Below, piece by piece: positions 1 through 8,600 of a stretch of 36,515 bases of DNA. The position numbers and the translations under genes are program-made. The notes under the pieces are model-generated. The model worked only from the letters and a program-made list of their open reading frames with translations, made no database searches and had not been told where the DNA came from. The stretch comes from Candidatus Poseidonia sp. (GTDB lineage Archaea; Thermoplasmatota; Poseidoniia; Poseidoniales; Poseidoniaceae), in assembly GCA_030827475.1 (NCBI GenBank), contig JAUREJ010000019.1, positions 1-36,515 on the forward strand. The letters are read 5' to 3'. Position 1 is the first letter of the stretch, and each line of letters begins with the position of its first letter.

Positions 1-596
1 GTTCCGTTGGTACCATCTTGTCCATCGGCACCTGCTGGTCCTTGAGGTCCTTGTGGACCGGTCGCTCCGTCAGCACCATCTTGTCCATCGGCACCTGCGG
101 GGCCTTGAATCCCGTCACAAATATCAACGGTAACCTGGACTTCGAGTACATTCAAAACACCATCAGCATCCTCATCGCTTCCAATTTCAAACGTTTTTCC
201 TCCGTTTGAACATGAGGTTGAATTGACGACGTTGATGAGGATGGACGTTCCATCCTGACCGTCCGCACCGTTGCTTCCATCTGCGCCATTTTGGCCATCA
301 AGACCGTTTGCTCCATCAGCACCAGCAGGGCCAGTCATATCAACGACGTCCCATGCGGATTGAGTACAGACTCGGAAGTTTTCATCGGCACTGACATAAT
401 ACAGCCAACCGTTCCGGTCATCGTTGCATTCCGGCAAATCCGATGCCGAGTTGGCAAAGTGAACTGGCCAGTCGTCGAGGGTCTCAACGGGGGTTTCATC
501 TTCAGTTGATTCTCCATCATCGCCGCTAAAATAGTTGGCGAGGGACATGGCGGTCAGCAGTGTTGCTAAGAGGATTGCAAGTATTTTCTTATCCAC
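1..596 (-). CDS. Collagen-like (Gly-X-Y repeat) secreted protein, C-terminus cut by window edge
   Basis: Reading from a GTG at 596 toward base 1, the frame stays open to the left edge, so the C-terminus is missing. The N-terminus (MDKKILAILLATLL...) is a hydrophobic signal or anchor segment, followed by an acidic stretch and a short two-Cys module (LPECNDDRNGWLYY ... FRVCTQSAWDVV). Gly-X-Y repeats of the GPAGADG / GQDGADG type follow, interrupted by a segment with C-S-N-G-G and DICDG that resembles the small Cys-containing spacers between collagen-like tracts in marine microbial surface proteins (DUF7151-like, from memory). The repeats resume up to the edge. No ATG lies just upstream in frame; an internal ATG at 548 would remove the hydrophobic segment, so GTG is preferred. 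The likely role is extracellular structural or adhesive, which is inference. The repeat identity is clear; the function is not. Confidence 0.8.
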   Translation of the reverse strand, partial: MDKKILAILLATLLTAMSLANYFSGDDGESTEDETPVETLDDWPVHFANSASDLPECNDDRNGWLYYVSADENFRVCTQSAWDVVDMTGPAGADGANGLDGQNGADGSNGADGQDGTSILINVVNSTSCSNGGKTFEIGSDEDADGVLNVLEVQVTVDICDGIQGPAGADGQDGADGATGPQGPQGPAGADGQDGTNG

Positions 597-634
597 ATCG
601 ACTCGTGAAAGCGGCCATGCATTAATGATTTCGC

Positions 635-642
635 CTTAAAAA
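635..642 (-). promoter_or_regulatory. Possible TATA box for the collagen-like gene
   Basis: On the minus strand the sequence TTTTTAAG lies about 40 bases upstream of the GTG start at 596, which would give a short leader under the usual archaeal TATA-to-start spacing of about 25 bases. It is the most AT-rich site in the 172-base gap between this gene and mutY. The call rests only on composition and position. Confidence 0.3.
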
Positions 643-713
643 CCCGAACCCTGTCATGAAAGGTCGTCCAAAACAATTCCACTGCAACGCCATGGTAACC
701 ATACCCGTTGATT

Positions 714-736
714 CAGGGTGTTCAAAGTGCACCCTG
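714..736. terminator. Inverted repeat downstream of mutY, possible terminator
   Basis: CAGGGTG (714-720) and CACCCTG (730-736) are perfect complements separated by a 9-base loop. The hairpin begins about 32 bases past the mutY stop codon on the minus strand. No long T-run follows in that direction, so it could be a processing structure or chance. The rest of the 597-768 gap holds nothing else I recognise. Confidence 0.3.
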
Positions 737-768
737 TTGAACGCTACCCACGCAGATACTCCTCAGGC

Positions 769-1755
769 TTACGAATCGGAAAAGAAGTTATCGCCGAAGA
801 CGGCTCGGAGAATTTTGTGATCCAAAACCGAAAGAGCGACCTCCACGGGGTTGGTTCCCATCGATTTGGTGCTTTCCTGCGAGCGAACGTGGACCGTGAT
901 GGCGCGGTGACTCAGTGAGTGGTGGACGACACCCTTCTGCAATTGTCCGTCAACGAGTGGATGCTCGCCATCAAGATAGGTCGGGCCCCAAAGTCCTCCA
1001 AACAGCCCACCTTTTGGACGCTGATGCAAGAGAGGTAAGCCGTCGCACGCCACCTCCACAATGGCGGTCCACACCACGGCTTTCACCTTCGAAGCTCGGG
1101 GCGCAGGATAGGCTTCCGGCGTGCCGTGACCGGCGCAAACATGTCGAAGCGAACATCGCTCACAGCCCACCTTCTTGGCGGTGCATACGGTAGCACCCAG
1201 TTCCATGAGGGCTTGGTTCCAATCCCCTGGACGTTCTCGCTGAATGCTGGCGTCCGCCCACGCCTGCACCTCTTTGGTTGAAGGGTCGCGTTGAGCCGTT
1301 AGCCGTGCCATCACCCGTCGGATGTTGCCGTCCACGCAGGCCACGGGTTGCTCGAATGCAATGCTCGCCACGGCGGCTGCCGTGTACGGTCCAATCCCCG
1401 GTAAAGCAAGCAAGGCATCGTACGTTTCCGGCACGATGCCATCATGGCCCCCCTCACTGGAGGGTGCCATCACCGTTTGAGCCAACGCATGGAGTCGCCT
1501 GGCTCGGCTATAATAGCCGGCGCCTTCCCACGCCTTGAGAACGTCATCAACCGGGGCGGCGGCCATCGCTGCAACGGTTGGAAAGCGGTCCATCATGCGC
1601 TGCCAGAGCATCTCTCCGCGGCTGACCTGCGTTTGCTGCAGCACCACCTCGCTGAGCAAAATGGCCCACGGGTCGTCGCTTTCTCGCCAAGGCAACGCTC
1701 GTTTCTGCAGGTCGTACCAGGCCAGCAAAGCCTGCTGGTCGGAAGACGAGAGCAC
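769..1755 (-). CDS. mutY: A/G-specific adenine DNA glycosylase MutY
   Basis: This base-excision repair enzyme removes adenine mispaired with 8-oxoguanine. The helix-hairpin-helix LPGIGPYTAAAV lies at residues 118-129, the catalytic Asp is D142 in ACVDGNIRRV, and the conserved Glu is E36 in LSEVVLQQTQ. The [4Fe-4S] ligands C191-x6-C198-x2-C201-x5-C207 are complete. A C-terminal NUDIX-like segment follows (LLHQRPKGGLFGGLWGP, then HSLSHRAITVHV), as expected for full-length MutY. The start is a GTG at 1755, nine bases after the stop of the upstream Fe-S oxidoreductase gene, with TGAGGGG just before it, so the two are probably cotranscribed and possibly translationally coupled. Length (328 aa) is normal. 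Confidence 0.95.
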   Translation of the reverse strand: MLSSSDQQALLAWYDLQKRALPWRESDDPWAILLSEVVLQQTQVSRGEMLWQRMMDRFPTVAAMAAAPVDDVLKAWEGAGYYSRARRLHALAQTVMAPSSEGGHDGIVPETYDALLALPGIGPYTAAAVASIAFEQPVACVDGNIRRVMARLTAQRDPSTKEVQAWADASIQRERPGDWNQALMELGATVCTAKKVGCERCSLRHVCAGHGTPEAYPAPRASKVKAVVWTAIVEVACDGLPLLHQRPKGGLFGGLWGPTYLDGEHPLVDGQLQKGVVHHSLSHRAITVHVRSQESTKSMGTNPVEVALSVLDHKILRAVFGDNFFSDS

Positions 1756-1764
1756 GCTTTCCCC

Positions 1765-3834
1765 TCATGCCTCGGCGGTTTCGGGCGTCGTTTCGGCCGA
1801 GGTTTTGGCCGCTTGGATCTTGGCGTCGTTGGCCTTGATTTGTTCCCATACCAATTCAGCGATGTCCTTGACTTCCATCTCCGAGCCGATGGCGCTCAGG
1901 CCGTCTGTGACCATGGTTGAACAGAACGGACAGCCCACGGCCACGGTATCTGCTCCGGTGGCGGCGAGTTCTTTTGAGCGAATGATGTTGACACGGTCGT
2001 GTCCTTCGTCCACGTGCTCCTCCATCCACATTTGAGCACCGCCCGCACCGCAGCAGAAGGATTCCCTGCCGTGGCGTTCGGCTTCCACGTCAACCCCGCC
2101 AATGGCGTTGCGAGGTGCGTCAAGTTCACCGCCGATACGGCCGAGGTAACAGGGGTCGTGGTAGGTCACGGAGCCGTCGTGCTTGGGTTGGGGCAGTTTG
2201 CCTTCCTTTTGCAGATGGTTGATGAGTTGGGAGTGGTGCATGACCTCAATGTCTTCTCCACCGTAGTCTTTGTACTCCTTACCGAGGGTGTGGAAGCAGT
2301 GTGGACAGGAGGCGACAATCTTTTTCACGCCAATTTCCTCAAAGGTTGAGAGGTTCGTTTCAGCGAGCATTTGGAAGAGGTATTCGTTCCCTGCCCGGCG
2401 AGCAGCATCCCCGCTGCACCCTTCCTGCATGCCGAGGATGCCGACGTCCAAACCGGCCTCCTTCATGATGGAAATCGTGTCGCGGGCAACCTTCTTGTTG
2501 CGCTCGTCAAAGGAGGCAGCGCAACCGGCGAAATAGATGTATTCGGCGGGTTCAGCGACCTTCACGTCCAGACCCTCAGCCCATTCACCACGCTCATGAG
2601 CCGGCAGCCCGTACGGATTTGAATCGGACTCAAGGTTCTCGATGGTCGCCATCAACGGCATGACGGTATCCTCCACGCTCTGTGCAAACTCCATTCGCTC
2701 CATCATCAAGTGGCGGCGAGCGTCGGTGAGTTTGGGCACGTGGTCGATGTAAATCGGGCAGGCTTCCACACAGGCATGGCAGGTGGTGCAGGCCCAAATG
2801 GCGTCTTCGCCAAAGCGAGCGATGATGTCCTCTTCGGGCGTCTCCCCTGCGAGGAGCGTGGTGGCGTGGTCGTTGGCGTAATGACGCACATCGTGGATGA
2901 TTTGCATCGGGTTGAGGGCTTTGCCGCTGGCGTATGCAGGGCAAACGTCCTGACAGCGAGCGCAGGAGGTGCAGGCCCAGCCGTCGATGAGGTCTCGCCA
3001 CGTGAAATCGGTGTAGTTGACGGCACCGAAGGACTCGAGGTCCAACTCATCCAACGGCAAGGCCTTGCCGTTCTCGCCTCGGGCGAGAGGTTCCATCGTC
3101 GCCATCGGGCGAAGGTCATGGAAGAATACGTTGGGGAAGGCCATCACCAGGTGCATGTGCTTGGAGAGCGGGATGAGGAACAAAAAGACACAGATGGCCA
3201 GCATGTGCGCCCAGTACGCAGCGACGACCATCGTGGTGGAGGGGACGAGCGTGCTCGCCACCCAGTACCCGATGGGTTCCCAGGTCGAGTCGGGGGATTC
3301 TCCGGCTTCGACCACGAAGGACGTCGTCGTGATGGTCATGATGAGCAGCAAGATGACGTTGCCCTCGAGTTGCGATTTGCCCTTGAGTTTCTCCGGTGTG
3401 AACACAACACGCCGAACCAGCGCCAGCACGCAGCCCACAAAGGCGATGGTGTAACCGGTCTCAACGATGAGGTTCCAAGGACCGCGGACGGCGTCGGGCA
3501 GCACCTTTTGCGAAAATTGGTTGCCCGTGGCGAGGTCAAACATGTCGGTGGAGAGCATGAGGAAGCCCCAGAACATGAGCACGTGGATGCCGCCTGCGAT
3601 CCGATCTTTCAGCACTTTTTTCTGGCCGAGCCAACCGGTCAACACCTCGGCGATGCGAGCACTCCAGTTGTCAAAGCGGTTTTCGGGCTTGCCTATGAGA
3701 ACCAGCCGGCTTGCTTTGACGACCTGATAGACGAAAAAACCGCCCGACACACCGGCGAGCACGAGAAGAATGGCCCATCCAGGAACGGGGCCGTAATCCA
3801 TCAACAAGGGGTGTTCCATGCTCATCCTCTTCAC
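1765..3834 (-). CDS. Membrane-anchored HdrD-like Fe-S oxidoreductase (heterodisulfide reductase-related, CCG domains)
   Basis: The N-terminal part (residues about 17-235) is a NarI/HdrE-like membrane domain with several helices and candidate haem-ligand histidines (for example H84, H210, H226). Two 4Fe-4S ferredoxin motifs follow, C288-x2-C-x2-C-x3-C298 and C349-x2-C-x2-C-x3-C359, then two CCG-type cysteine-rich domains: C438, C473, C510 and C513 in the first, C562, C594-C595, C635 and C638 in the second. This architecture occurs in aerobic bacteria and archaea as a membrane electron-transfer protein, often working with electron-transfer flavoprotein to reduce quinones; a true heterodisulfide substrate is unlikely outside methanogens. 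The start is uncertain: ATGs at 3834, 3825 (MSMEHP) or 3819 (MEHP) are all possible. It diverges from mvk and is followed by mutY. The physiological partner is inference. Confidence 0.88.
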   Translation of the reverse strand: MKRMSMEHPLLMDYGPVPGWAILLVLAGVSGGFFVYQVVKASRLVLIGKPENRFDNWSARIAEVLTGWLGQKKVLKDRIAGGIHVLMFWGFLMLSTDMFDLATGNQFSQKVLPDAVRGPWNLIVETGYTIAFVGCVLALVRRVVFTPEKLKGKSQLEGNVILLLIMTITTTSFVVEAGESPDSTWEPIGYWVASTLVPSTTMVVAAYWAHMLAICVFLFLIPLSKHMHLVMAFPNVFFHDLRPMATMEPLARGENGKALPLDELDLESFGAVNYTDFTWRDLIDGWACTSCARCQDVCPAYASGKALNPMQIIHDVRHYANDHATTLLAGETPEEDIIARFGEDAIWACTTCHACVEACPIYIDHVPKLTDARRHLMMERMEFAQSVEDTVMPLMATIENLESDSNPYGLPAHERGEWAEGLDVKVAEPAEYIYFAGCAASFDERNKKVARDTISIMKEAGLDVGILGMQEGCSGDAARRAGNEYLFQMLAETNLSTFEEIGVKKIVASCPHCFHTLGKEYKDYGGEDIEVMHHSQLINHLQKEGKLPQPKHDGSVTYHDPCYLGRIGGELDAPRNAIGGVDVEAERHGRESFCCGAGGAQMWMEEHVDEGHDRVNIIRSKELAATGADTVAVGCPFCSTMVTDGLSAIGSEMEVKDIAELVWEQIKANDAKIQAAKTSAETTPETAEA

Positions 3835-3927
3835 CGTCCACGCCTTCTTGCGCTCGTCCTTGCCAGCCCAAGACGCACTTTCAATGCACCGTCAACATTC
3901 CTCGGAAATCCGAGGACCTCGCAACAA

Positions 3928-3937
3928 GGAATATGAA
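3928..3937 (+). promoter_or_regulatory. TATA-like element for mevalonate kinase
   Basis: GGAATATGAA is centred about 26 bases before the ATG at 3959, the position expected for a leaderless archaeal promoter. It is a weak match, but it supports 3959 as the start over the 47-codon upstream extension. Confidence 0.3.
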
Positions 3938-3958
3938 GGCGCGAGCCGTGTTGCAGCC

Positions 3959-4948
3959 ATGGGGGCGGGCGAAGCAGCGGTCGTCGCCAGTGCCCCGGGA
4001 AAATGCATCCTCTTCGGAGAACATGCCGTGGTCTACGGTCAACCAGCGGTTGCCGTGGCCATTGAACAACGCTTGACCGTCTCCTTGACCCACGCTGCTT
4101 CGTGGAGCGTGGACGGGAGCGCACTGAACGCCGCCAAACACCCCCACATCGCCCACCTTCGTAACCGCTTCTTAGGCGAAGACGCCTCTCCCATGGCCGT
4201 TCACATCCAAGGCGACATCCCCCGGGCCTCTGGCTTGGGTTCGAGCGCCTCCCTCAGCGCCGCCGTTGGCGCAGCCTTTGCCCACCTCAGGAGCGGAGAG
4301 GCACCGGTGACCAACGATGAGTTGAGCGAAGCAGCGCACACGGCAGAAGCCGCAGCACAACTTGGACGGGCCTCGCCCATGGACACATCCACCAGTGTAG
4401 AAGGTGGCGTGGTGGTGCTGTCCGACCGAAGGGAAGAGGTCGGTGAATGGGCGTACAGCCGAACGCTGACGACCCCGGAAGGTGAGCGGAGGTGGGAAGT
4501 GCACCGCATCAACCCGCCCGAGGGCGAGGTGTATCTTGTGCTCGGAAACACGGGCGTCCACGCCCCCACCTCGAAACAGGTCGCGATGGTCGCACAGACC
4601 CTTGCATCCAATCCCGAGCGCATGCTGGAAATCCAAGCCATCGGAACTGTGGCTCGTCGTGGCCTTGCGGCGTTGATCAGGGGCGATTACGAGGCCGTGG
4701 GCCACGCCATGAGCGAGAACCACTTGCTGCTGCGAGGCTTGGGCGTTTCAAGCGATGAACTGGAGGAACTCATCCATGCTGCACTCCCAACTTCATTGGG
4801 CGTCAAATTGACCGGGGCAGGAGGAGGTGGGTGCATGGTGGCGCTCACGCGCCATCCCAAGCAGACCAGCGAAGCGATTGAGTTGGCGGGCGGCCGCACC
4901 TTGGTGAGCAAGTTGGGCAACGAAGGCGTTCGCCTTGAATGGCGATGA
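3959..4948 (+). CDS. mvk: Mevalonate kinase
   Basis: A GHMP-family kinase that phosphorylates mevalonate with ATP in archaeal isoprenoid lipid synthesis. The N-terminal signature SAPGKCILFGEHAVVYG lies at about residues 11-27, the ATP-binding glycine loop PRASGLGSSAS at 88-98, the catalytic Asp in SPMDTSTSVEGG near residue 142, and the C-terminal GHMP motif KLTGAGGGGCMVAL near 285. The frame extends upstream to 3818, but that extension overlaps the divergent oxidoreductase start and has no family resemblance. The ATG at 3959 gives a 330-aa protein that begins just before the first motif. It stands alone on this strand, followed by tbp after 78 bases. Confidence 0.93.
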   Translation: MGAGEAAVVASAPGKCILFGEHAVVYGQPAVAVAIEQRLTVSLTHAASWSVDGSALNAAKHPHIAHLRNRFLGEDASPMAVHIQGDIPRASGLGSSASLSAAVGAAFAHLRSGEAPVTNDELSEAAHTAEAAAQLGRASPMDTSTSVEGGVVVLSDRREEVGEWAYSRTLTTPEGERRWEVHRINPPEGEVYLVLGNTGVHAPTSKQVAMVAQTLASNPERMLEIQAIGTVARRGLAALIRGDYEAVGHAMSENHLLLRGLGVSSDELEELIHAALPTSLGVKLTGAGGGGCMVALTRHPKQTSEAIELAGGRTLVSKLGNEGVRLEWR

Positions 4949-4995
4949 GCAACGTCTTCAGGGGGCCAGCAGGTCGTGTAAAGCGATGAAATCCC

Positions 4996-5005
4996 TTTTA
5001 TATAC
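4996..5005 (+). promoter_or_regulatory. TATA box of the tbp gene (leaderless spacing)
   Basis: TTTTATATAC sits in a GC-rich background, centred about 26 bases before the ATG at 5027. A purine-rich stretch (GATGAAAT) just upstream could serve as the TFB-recognition element. The spacing puts the transcription start at or next to the start codon, implying a leaderless mRNA. Because the gene encodes TBP itself, autoregulation is possible but not shown. Confidence 0.75.
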
Positions 5006-5026
5006 TAAAGCCAATTCGGCACTTCT

Positions 5027-5641
5027 ATGACCACCGATGAAGAACGCTTGACCGTTGTAAACGTCGTCGCCAGCACCCGTGTTGCCGAAGAACTCGACCT
5101 CCCCGACATCGCCATTCAACTCAACTGCGAGTACGAACCCGAGCAATTCCCCGGTGTGGTCTATCGCGTCACCGAACCCAAGCTCGCCATTCTGATGTTC
5201 CGCTCCGGCCGGGCTGTCTGCACCGGTGGTAAGGACGAGGACAACATCCACACCGGTATCGACCGCATGATCAAAGACCTGCGTGCCGCTGGAATCGAAA
5301 CCTGGGACCTCAAGGACGTCACCATCGAAGTTCAGAACATGGTCGCCACTTATGCCCTCCACTATCCAGAGGATTACGACGGCGTGGACAAGTTCACCGG
5401 TGAGCCCCAAGCCGGTGTGCCTCGCAAGTTGAACCTCAACCACCTCACCTTCCACCTGCCGTTTGACAAGGTTGAATACGAGCCCGAGCAATTCCCCGGC
5501 CTCATCTACCGACTTGACGACCCGAAGGTGGTCTGCCTCATCTTCGGCTCCGGAAAGATGGTCATTACCGGTGCACGGCACAAGGACGAAATCCTCGAAG
5601 CCGTTGAAATCATCAAGGACGAACTTGCGGACTTGCTCTGA
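5027..5641 (+). CDS. tbp: TATA-box binding protein (TBP)
   Basis: The general transcription factor that binds and bends promoter TATA boxes and recruits TFB. Both direct repeats are visible. The first (residues about 8-88) has VNVVAST, YEPEQFPGVVYRV and the LMFRSGRAVCTGGK strand; the second (about 100-200) has VQNMVAT, YEPEQFPGLIYRL and LIFGSGKMVITGA. Both EQFPG stirrups with the DNA-inserting Phe are present. Archaeal TBPs are usually around 180-190 residues; this one has 204, mainly because of an extra segment of about 20 residues (112-132) after the first strand of repeat 2. The start is fixed by the TATA box 26 bases upstream. Identification is firm; the insertion is discussed in the findings. 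Confidence 0.97.
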   Translation: MTTDEERLTVVNVVASTRVAEELDLPDIAIQLNCEYEPEQFPGVVYRVTEPKLAILMFRSGRAVCTGGKDEDNIHTGIDRMIKDLRAAGIETWDLKDVTIEVQNMVATYALHYPEDYDGVDKFTGEPQAGVPRKLNLNHLTFHLPFDKVEYEPEQFPGLIYRLDDPKVVCLIFGSGKMVITGARHKDEILEAVEIIKDELADLL

Positions 5642-5683
5642 GGCCGCAAGGCCTTCGGCTTCAGTTTGCAATTTTCTCTTCTT
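5641..5683 (+). terminator. Possible tbp terminator: GNRA hairpin plus T-rich tract
   Basis: AGGCC-GCAA-GGCCT (5641-5654) forms a short perfect stem with a GCAA tetraloop right at the tbp stop codon. A pyrimidine-rich tract with several T-runs (about 5665-5683) follows. Archaeal termination mainly needs T-runs, so the tract is the more relevant part. The same AT-rich stretch could also act as the promoter for the next gene. Confidence 0.4.
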
Positions 5684-5690
5684 AGAAGAG
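5676..5690. repeat. 15-base dyad CTCTTCT-T-AGAAGAG
   Basis: Seven-base perfect inverted arms around one central T, lying 8 bases before the ATG at 5699 of the first giant surface protein. Its length and position would suit an operator, but it could be chance in a pyrimidine-rich region. Confidence 0.35.
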
Positions 5691-5698
5691 AAGTCTTG

Positions 5699-8600
5699 AT
5701 GTCCTCTTTCAGACCTGCGCTCAACATGGGCGATAGGACGGTGTCGCTGCGACTTCCACTGGGGCTCGTGGCGTTGTTGCTGTTCTCGCTTGTACCAACA
5801 AGCCATCCGACGCTTGAAGAAAGCCAGCCCGTCCAACAAACACAAGGACAAGACCCCGGCGTCTCCGATGTCCCGACGTGGCGAATCGGCGACCGCTGGG
5901 TCTACGGCGGCACCTTTGACCCCACGATTTTGGTCACCGACACGGGCGTTGATGCCACCGTTGGTGAAATTCAAGGCGACACGACGACCGAGGTCATCGG
6001 CATCACAACGCAAAACGTGGACAATATGTCGGTGCTCGCCTACACCCTCCGTTCTTCAGCGAACTTCGACAAATCCGGTGTCTCCCTCGAAGGTTACACG
6101 GGCAACGTCTACATCCAGTACACCCAAACCGAATACCTGCGGGTCAGCGACCTCGCCGTCGTGCGCAATGAAATCGACATGTACATCCGCTTTGTTCCAA
6201 GCGGCATCTCGTTCCTCGAGCAGATCCTTGGCGACATCACCATCACGACCACCTATTCTCCGGTCAGTGAAAACTACGATTTCCCGCTCCGAGCCAACGA
6301 ACGATGGACGACGAACACCACCTCTTACGTCCAATGGTCGGGTCAGAGCGACTACATCACGCCTTTCCCGCCACCAAAGACCGACACCAACAGCACCACG
6401 TGGGTCGTGACGGATGTTGGCAAGCCGACGAATGCCATCGGCCAATCCATCGATTATGGAGGGTGCAACGCCTCCTACAAGATGATGTCCTACAACCGTG
6501 ATGGCGACTCGGACGGCTACCGCTGGTATTGCCCAGAAGTCGGGAATTTCGCTTGGCTTCATACGGAGGACGACATCGGCCTCACCATCGATTTCAGACT
6601 CAAGCGCTACGACCCAGTCGGCGCCACGGGGGTGGCCCCGTACACCAACCCGGGCACCCGAGCAACGTGTCTTGAAGTGACACCCGAGCGATCCATCACG
6701 GCCCTCAACACACCGATGGCCGTATGGGTGAACGCTTCATCCTCGTGCTTTTCCAACCCGGCAGGACTCTCTCTTGATCTGCACCACGAACACGAGGGCA
6801 TCGTGCAGAGCCTCACGACCGCAGCCAACGGAAGCGCATGGACGGTGTTCGACATTGGCGATGCCGTGGATTCATCGGCCACCCAGGTGGACTATGCGAG
6901 CCACGGATTGGTGGCAAAATCGGGGAACTATGTTGGAGCGACCACGGTCACGCTCGACGAGTACCTTGTCGGTCTCGATGTTTTTGCGGATGAAGGGGCG
7001 ACGGTGATTCTTCGAACGAGATGCGTGGAGGTGGTGTGCACAACGATCCAACTCAATGCCCTTTCGGGGTACAATGTTCTGCCAGGCGACGTTCTCGACA
7101 TTGAGGTGGCCTTCAAGAACCGGGGCATCACGACAACCCTCGAAACCGACGCTCGCCTCACCTTGCCCGACGGCAGCGCCAGCACGGTCCAGCTACCGTC
7201 GCTGGCCACCTATCAAACCCACAAGGTCCAGCAAAATTGGACCGTCCCGCTCACCGCATCCATCGGAAACCTGCAACTGCTGTGGGAGGCGGACATTTCT
7301 CGCCTCAACAGCGCTGACGCTGACGTTCAGAACAACTTAGGCAGCGTGGACCTTTTTGTCGGCAGCATGCCCACGGCCGTTGCGATGGAAGCCACCGGTT
7401 TGACCCGGGAAACCATCCTCATTAACGCAAGCAACAGCTTTGATGAAGACGGCGGAACCGTTTCTTGCACATTCAACGTCCCGTTTGACGACGGGACGAG
7501 AACCTGGGATGAGCAGCGCTTCGTATCGCCGTCTTGCATGCTCAACTACACGTGGACGGACGACGGCGTCTATCCGGTGGAGGTCACGGTCATTGACGAA
7601 GAACGCGATGAAACCATGCTGGTGCTCAACATCACCGTTGAAAACCGAGCTCCAAAGATCGAGGTGCGGAGCCAGCGAACCGAAGCCAAGGTTGAGCACC
7701 CCATCACGCTCTATGCGTATGCCAACGATTCGGATTCCGAAAAAGTCTGGCCGGGTGTGGTTGATATTCACTGGCCGGGGGCCAACTGCAAAGAGGGCTA
7801 TTACACCCGAATTTGCACCACCACCGCAACAACCGAAGGCTGGAAAACCTTCACTGCCGTTGGCACCGATGACGACAACAGCGTGACGACCGCCACGTTT
7901 GATGTGAGGTTCACGAACATCAAACCCCACAGCATCAACGTCCAGATGCTCGACCTGAACGGGCCCGTCCTGATGGACGCCCAGAACACCTGGCACGTGG
8001 ACGAAGACCAAGCCGTGACGGTACAGGGGCAAGCCCAAGATTCCGTGGACGACATCGAGGACCTCACTCATACCTGGTGGCCCGACGATGCAGAACCCTC
8101 GCTCATTCGTGTGTTTGACGGGCGAACGTCATCGTTTGACATGGTGTGGACCGAAGCGGGACTGCACAAGATGCGGCTTGAGGTGACCGACACGGAAGGT
8201 GCATCGAGTGGCGTGGAGGAACGGTGGGTGAGCGTCAACAACCTCCCGCCCACCATTCAGCCGCTCGACAGCGTTCTGCCCGTTGCTGAAGGGCAAAGCA
8301 TCAGCGTCAGCGGGTCGGCAACGGATACGCCGTCTGACCTCAGCACCTTGGTGAAGTGCTGGGACATTGATCCGAGCATGGACTCCGACGACGTGGGCAG
8401 TGCCGACGATGACTGCGATGTGCTGGGCGACAATTTGACCGTTTCATGGAACCGAAGCGGCACCCACAAACTGGTCTACCACGTCACCGATAATGACGGA
8501 GCCCACGCGAGTGAAGTCCTCGAAGTCACGGTGTTGAACACCCCGCCCTTGGTCCGGACGGCGTCCATCACCTGCACCGCACATCAAGTGTGCATCCTTG

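Noticed and set aside
1-130. Short repeated words that could be read as a tandem repeat or CRISPR-like array
   Set aside because: The period follows codons for Gly-X-Y; there are no unique spacers of constant length, so it is a protein repeat.
2710-3936. 408-codon plus-strand frame opposite the Fe-S oxidoreductase
   Set aside because: It is antisense to a gene with many family motifs, has His/Arg/Gly-biased composition, and shows no domain pattern. High GC makes such antisense frames common here.
4958-6013. 351-codon minus-strand frame opposite tbp and the first surface-protein gene
   Set aside because: Antisense to the well-supported TBP and to the surface protein. No recognisable motif.
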